From contig JAPTHN010000001.1 of assembly GCA_026936325.1 (NCBI GenBank), positions 8,203,265 through 8,267,264 of the forward strand: 64,000 nt of DNA. Direction: 5' to 3'. Position numbers and translations under genes: made by a program. Below, in pieces: positions 60,441-64,000 of the stretch. This stretch comes from Platynereis dumerilii. Lineage: Eukaryota; Annelida; Polychaeta; Phyllodocida; Nereididae. The stretch's first letter is position 1. Each line of letters starts with the position of its first letter. The notes beneath the pieces are model-generated. The model had not been told where the DNA came from and did not search any database. It saw only the letters and a program-made list of their open reading frames with translations.

Positions 60441-61672
60441 TGTTCAGTCAGGTTCAGTTGCGGATCCAGATAATTACCGGCCATGCTATGCATAGGACGG
60501 TAATGCAGTGATATCCATCAGGTGCGAATCAGGAGCCTCCTGGCCAAACCAGACCATTCCAATGGCTTATTTTATATGTATTTCTCAGTTATAACACATT
60601 GATTCCACCAATTGTGTCTTTTTACAATTAAATGTAATATTGTTAGATTTATGAACATCCCTCTCATGCCTAGCGCTAGGTGATTTTGCGCCGCCATTTT
60701 TTTGTGTATTCACGCTGTCAAGTGCTGCAGGCCTATTTGGACTATGTACATTGTGCAGCCATCAAATTGAAACAGGAAATTGAGGTGTGCATGTTTGACA
60801 CTCATATAATTACAGGGTGTTGATTGGACACTCTATCTTTATTGTATTTGCTCCATTCCAATCAATTAGGACCTAAAGTGCAATTCACTTTCACACCTCC
60901 GTGTCATCTGTCATTAGACTGTCAACTCACTTGAACCTTAGGTTTTCAATCAGCTTCATACTTACTAGTAAGTTGCCCGTAGATTGGAGGGGACATAAAA
61001 GAATCAAATGAAATAGATACAATATAGCAATAAGCCCGTGTCACCTGTATAATTAGTTGGAAAGATGTATGCATTATAGTGAGATGCAGAAGTAGCCAAG
61101 TTTCCCAGATAGAAGGTAATGCTCAGAGAGGAAGCAACTGGTAGAGAACTTGCAGGTGCTGCCCTCTCGTGTATTGTATGTGAATTAGTATATGAATTAG
61201 CTTAAAGTAATCATAATAAATTGGAGCATTTTGAGATTTGTGATAGCGCCCAAAAGGGGAGACCCAAGCCTTGAAGGGCACAGGGAAGGCACAGTTAAAA
61301 TTAGGAGACCAGGCATTGAGTATAACTTGAGATAATTCCCGGATCTTATCATTTTAATTGTAAGATTTCATTCCAAGTAAACTTCATGCATAAAATAATA
61401 TTAGTGGAAATATGAAAGTTATCAGGCCTAAAGTAAAAACAACACTAAATATTCAGGCCTAGAATATTAAAAATCCTAAAATGCATTGCAACGGCAGACC
61501 TTAATACAATTGTGAACCTTAAATTACAAACACCATGAAAAGAAACTGTTCTTTCTGGTATTAAATAAAACTACACACATGTCTACCAGCTAATGTATAC
61601 ATTGTAAGAAATTAATTATTTTAAAATTTTCCCATCCACCATATTAATTATGTCAATTCTACTGAAAAAAAT
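60441..61672. other. Unassigned AT-rich region
   Basis: About 1.2 kb without an ORF of 60 codons and without a repeat that I could match to other parts of the window. Confidence 0.35.
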
Positions 61673-62026
61673 ATGAGCAGCATGGCCGGTGCTGCAGCTC
61701 AAAGAGTGCTTGTTATAGTTCACTTGGAGGTGCCTGATATTATGCCTGGACATTCATGGGCCCTCCTTGTATGTAGTATATTTTGCTTCGAAATGGTCTC
61801 AGAAGGCATGGCCCCCTATGTCCCTCTGTATGACGATAATTTTCAAATTAGTGATATCAGACAAGCAAGGGCCCACTCCCTATTATTGTACATAATTGTT
61901 TGCTTAATTTCATACTATATATATACTGTTGATAATTCCATATTATATCATGCAGGTAAGAACAATCTGTGTACTGCAAATACAATGGTTTTTGATGAAG
62001 GTATAAATCACCCAAACAGGCATTAA
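61673..62026 (+). CDS. Unrecognised 117-codon open frame
   Basis: The frame begins MSSMAGAAAQRVLVIVHLEV; a second Met at 61682 sits in the better context AGCATGGCC. Two hydrophobic stretches are visible, around residues 28-40 (WALLVCSIFCFEM) and residues 70-87 (LLLYIIVCLISYYIYT), so a membrane protein is conceivable. A CAG|GTAAGA donor-like site at about 61953-61960 lies inside the frame. I do not recognise a family, and no neighbouring exon or polyadenylation context supports it. Its last 20 codons overlap LR-like sequence that starts near 62010. It may be an exon fragment or chance. Confidence 0.2.
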   Translation: MSSMAGAAAQRVLVIVHLEVPDIMPGHSWALLVCSIFCFEMVSEGMAPYVPLYDDNFQISDIRQARAHSLLLYIIVCLISYYIYTVDNSILYHAGKNNLCTANTMVFDEGINHPNRH

Positions 62027-64000
62027 GACTCATAAATCTAAGTAAAATTTAAAAGCTAATAATGTTAGCTATCTAGAGTGCTACGCATAAACATTATTTA
62101 GTTTAGTATATATTTCCAGGAACAGTTAAAAACGAAGAGTGACTTTTTGATGTTGCGTTATCTCAGAGAGGTCTCCGTGCCACGTTTCATTTTCTGGAAA
62201 TGAACAGTTGTAAACAATATTGTGTTATTTCTGTATTGCCTAAATGAAATCTGTCAGAGACTGAACTTGTCTGTGTCAAAAAGTGGAAAAATAATTCCAG
62301 AAAGTGGTGTTTACCACATCTGTTGATTCTCTGAGGATGCAAAGCTTCAAATTTCATGACAGATACATTTGTATCTTACGGTCTTTGTGTGGTGCTTACT
62401 CAATTGCAACAGGAGCACTTGCCACTATTCGATTCACAGAGTAAAATTTAGTGTGTGCAAGCTGCAAAAATAAAAAAGACCTTCATATTCATAAGCTAAC
62501 AGGGTTGCAGGGTCATTAAATAAAACATCACTCACTCATAACCCACTCGAGATTTAAATTTTGGTATTAAAACATTGTAAGAAGTGTCAATACCCCAGAA
62601 TTGCAATTAGCAATGCTCAACAATAGCTAGTTTGTGATCATACAAGATTTGAGGCCCTGCAAGGTTCTTGGTCATGTTACTGATGTTAACAGGAGACCTA
62701 GCTGTCGGGTTCTCTGTAAGTCCTGTGAATTGATAGAAACAAATACTGATTTGGGATGGATTCTAATTAAATCTAATATCATTATGAAATACCCGGTCCA
62801 GCTATGGCTGCAACAGAAGTTCCAATACATGCTTTTGATACATAGTTACCTTGGTTAGTCAGCCTCACCCAGGCACATATAATTTCCAAATTATCTACCC
62901 ACTGTCATTTATTAAAACTATAATAATAGTTGAACACCAAAATTAATGTAAATTTCGTTTTTGTAATGGTCAATAAACTTGAACTTCAACCAATGGTTCA
63001 ATATACTCAATGAGCTCTATTTGGATTAAGGGTAGCAGACTACTAGCAGTACCTACATATTATGTTGAAGGCACAGTGAAACCAACTCCAGATCACTGGT
63101 TGAAATTACTTAATTGGAATTTCGGGCAGGTAAGACCTCATTCGGGCAGGTAAAATTCAGAATCTGCCTGCCCGAATGTCCTGTGTGTCAAAATCACTTT
63201 TCGCGGACTTTGGGTGGAAGTGTATAAAACTTCTCGGCTAAGTATCCGAAAAATTGAAGAACAAGCTGTAATGTTTGAAGATTATAGTCATAGTGTGTAA
63301 ATATATCATAAGGTGAAACGCCGAATCTCAATGATTGATATACCCAACCCCAGGAAGAAGGCTGATCATCTTCTCACCAGCTCAGTAGCTGCAGATTTAC
63401 AGCAAGATTGTCTCAGTATCTTGATTTGGATCTGGAAGCAGGAGCCTTATATCATGAAGGAAATCTTTTGTCAGATGCTTAAATCTGATCCAGGATGGAA
63501 ATTATTATGTGTGATGCACTTAAAGTACCAGTTACCCATGCTTACATCTTTTACAGATTTTTTAGGGCAAAACCATATGCACGATGTGTGGATAGCTGCA
63601 AGTATTAGCCTTGTTTTGGTGGCTTTATTGAGTTGATTGATGAGAAAGAGGAGAGAATGATCTTTTAACATGCATATAGGCATGCATTGATACACAATTT
63701 ATCATTTTGTCTGACAGTGGGGATTTTTATTTGAAGATCGGTTGAAATATAATGGATTTAATACAAAATATTTGAATTCAGAGAGTCACAGATTTAGAGC
63801 GCCCCGAGAGTCTGCTCTAGACTAATCTCTTCAATATGCATATTAATTGTAACCACCGAGCTACTGGCTCATGCTTGACATTGTGTTTTATAGCTTCAGG
63901 TTATTTTTTTGACATATCAGGCAAAAAATGTGTTGGTCATTGAAAAAAAGTTCTATGATGTTCTATTAGCATACATTGACTGCATATTATTTCCTTGGAT
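62010..64000 (+). repeat. LR fragments (M1, M7) to window end
   Basis: CAGGCATTAAGACTCATAAA at 62018 resembles 29348 and 49797. M1 is at 62270-62400 (CATCTGTTGATTCTCTGAGG). M7 is at 63340-63900 (AAGGCTGATCATCTTCTCAC) and continues to the window edge. Between them, 62430-63230 shows no module that I recognise, apart from two TTCGGGCAGGTAA repeats and an inverted CCTGCCCGAA near 63120-63180. Open frames at 63313-63636 and 63471-63695 are opposite-strand shadows of M7. Confidence 0.6.

Noticed and set aside
1-64000. LTR-type or capsid/envelope-bearing elements
   Set aside because: I saw no long direct terminal repeats and none of the coding regions typical of these elements.

Overview
The window looks like repeat-rich intergenic or deep-intronic DNA from an animal, most likely a marine invertebrate. 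The evidence is AT-rich sequence, a CR1/L2-like LINE, a tRNA-derived SINE with Pol III boxes, many cut-and-paste DNA transposons with target-site duplications, and no dense long ORFs, operons or ribosome-binding sites. A hemichordate, lancelet or echinoderm is a reasonable guess, but the lineage cannot be fixed from the sequence alone. I found no host protein gene, rRNA, functional tRNA, CRISPR array or prokaryotic feature. I saw no LTR-type or other capsid- or envelope-bearing element. The only long coding stretch is the broken LINE at 32.9-35.1 kb.

The backbone is a degenerate local repeat family, called LR here. A series of recognisable modules (M1-M10) recurs in the same order with a period of about 5-6 kb. 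One copy lies inverted at about 1-3.24 kb. From 12.3 kb to the window end, copies run mostly head to tail: 12.3-22.0, 22.0-26.9, 26.9-35.8 and 35.8-37.1 kb, then fragments at 44.6-47.6, 48.2-48.8, 49.8-51.9, 52.6-52.96 (inverted), 58.1-59.45 and 62.0-64.0 kb. Paralogous copies supply empty sites for several insertions.

Transposons sit in and between the LR copies. They include a TTAA-flanked element (266-1070) and a 1.87-kb fold-back element with 4-bp duplications (3416-5281). Four hAT-like elements have perfect 8-bp duplications (5994-8004, 16914-18906, 41354-42228, 43126-44529). A giant palindrome (14521-20121) carries one of those hATs in its right arm. Several TA-flanked MITEs are present. 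Four elements contain arrays of a short motif specific to each of them (37124-40081, 40143-41121, 50790-51797, 54726-55532). A further GC-rich element (31158-31878) holds a 21-bp minisatellite. The LINE is inserted in an LR copy and itself carries a 424-bp MITE, giving three levels of nesting.

No cellular pathway can be reconstructed. The main interest is in the long-arm palindromes, the motif-array transposons, a fold-back element with recombination-signal-like ends, and the tandem LR backbone. All similarities were found by eye; identities, copy numbers and family names need alignment and repeat-library searches.
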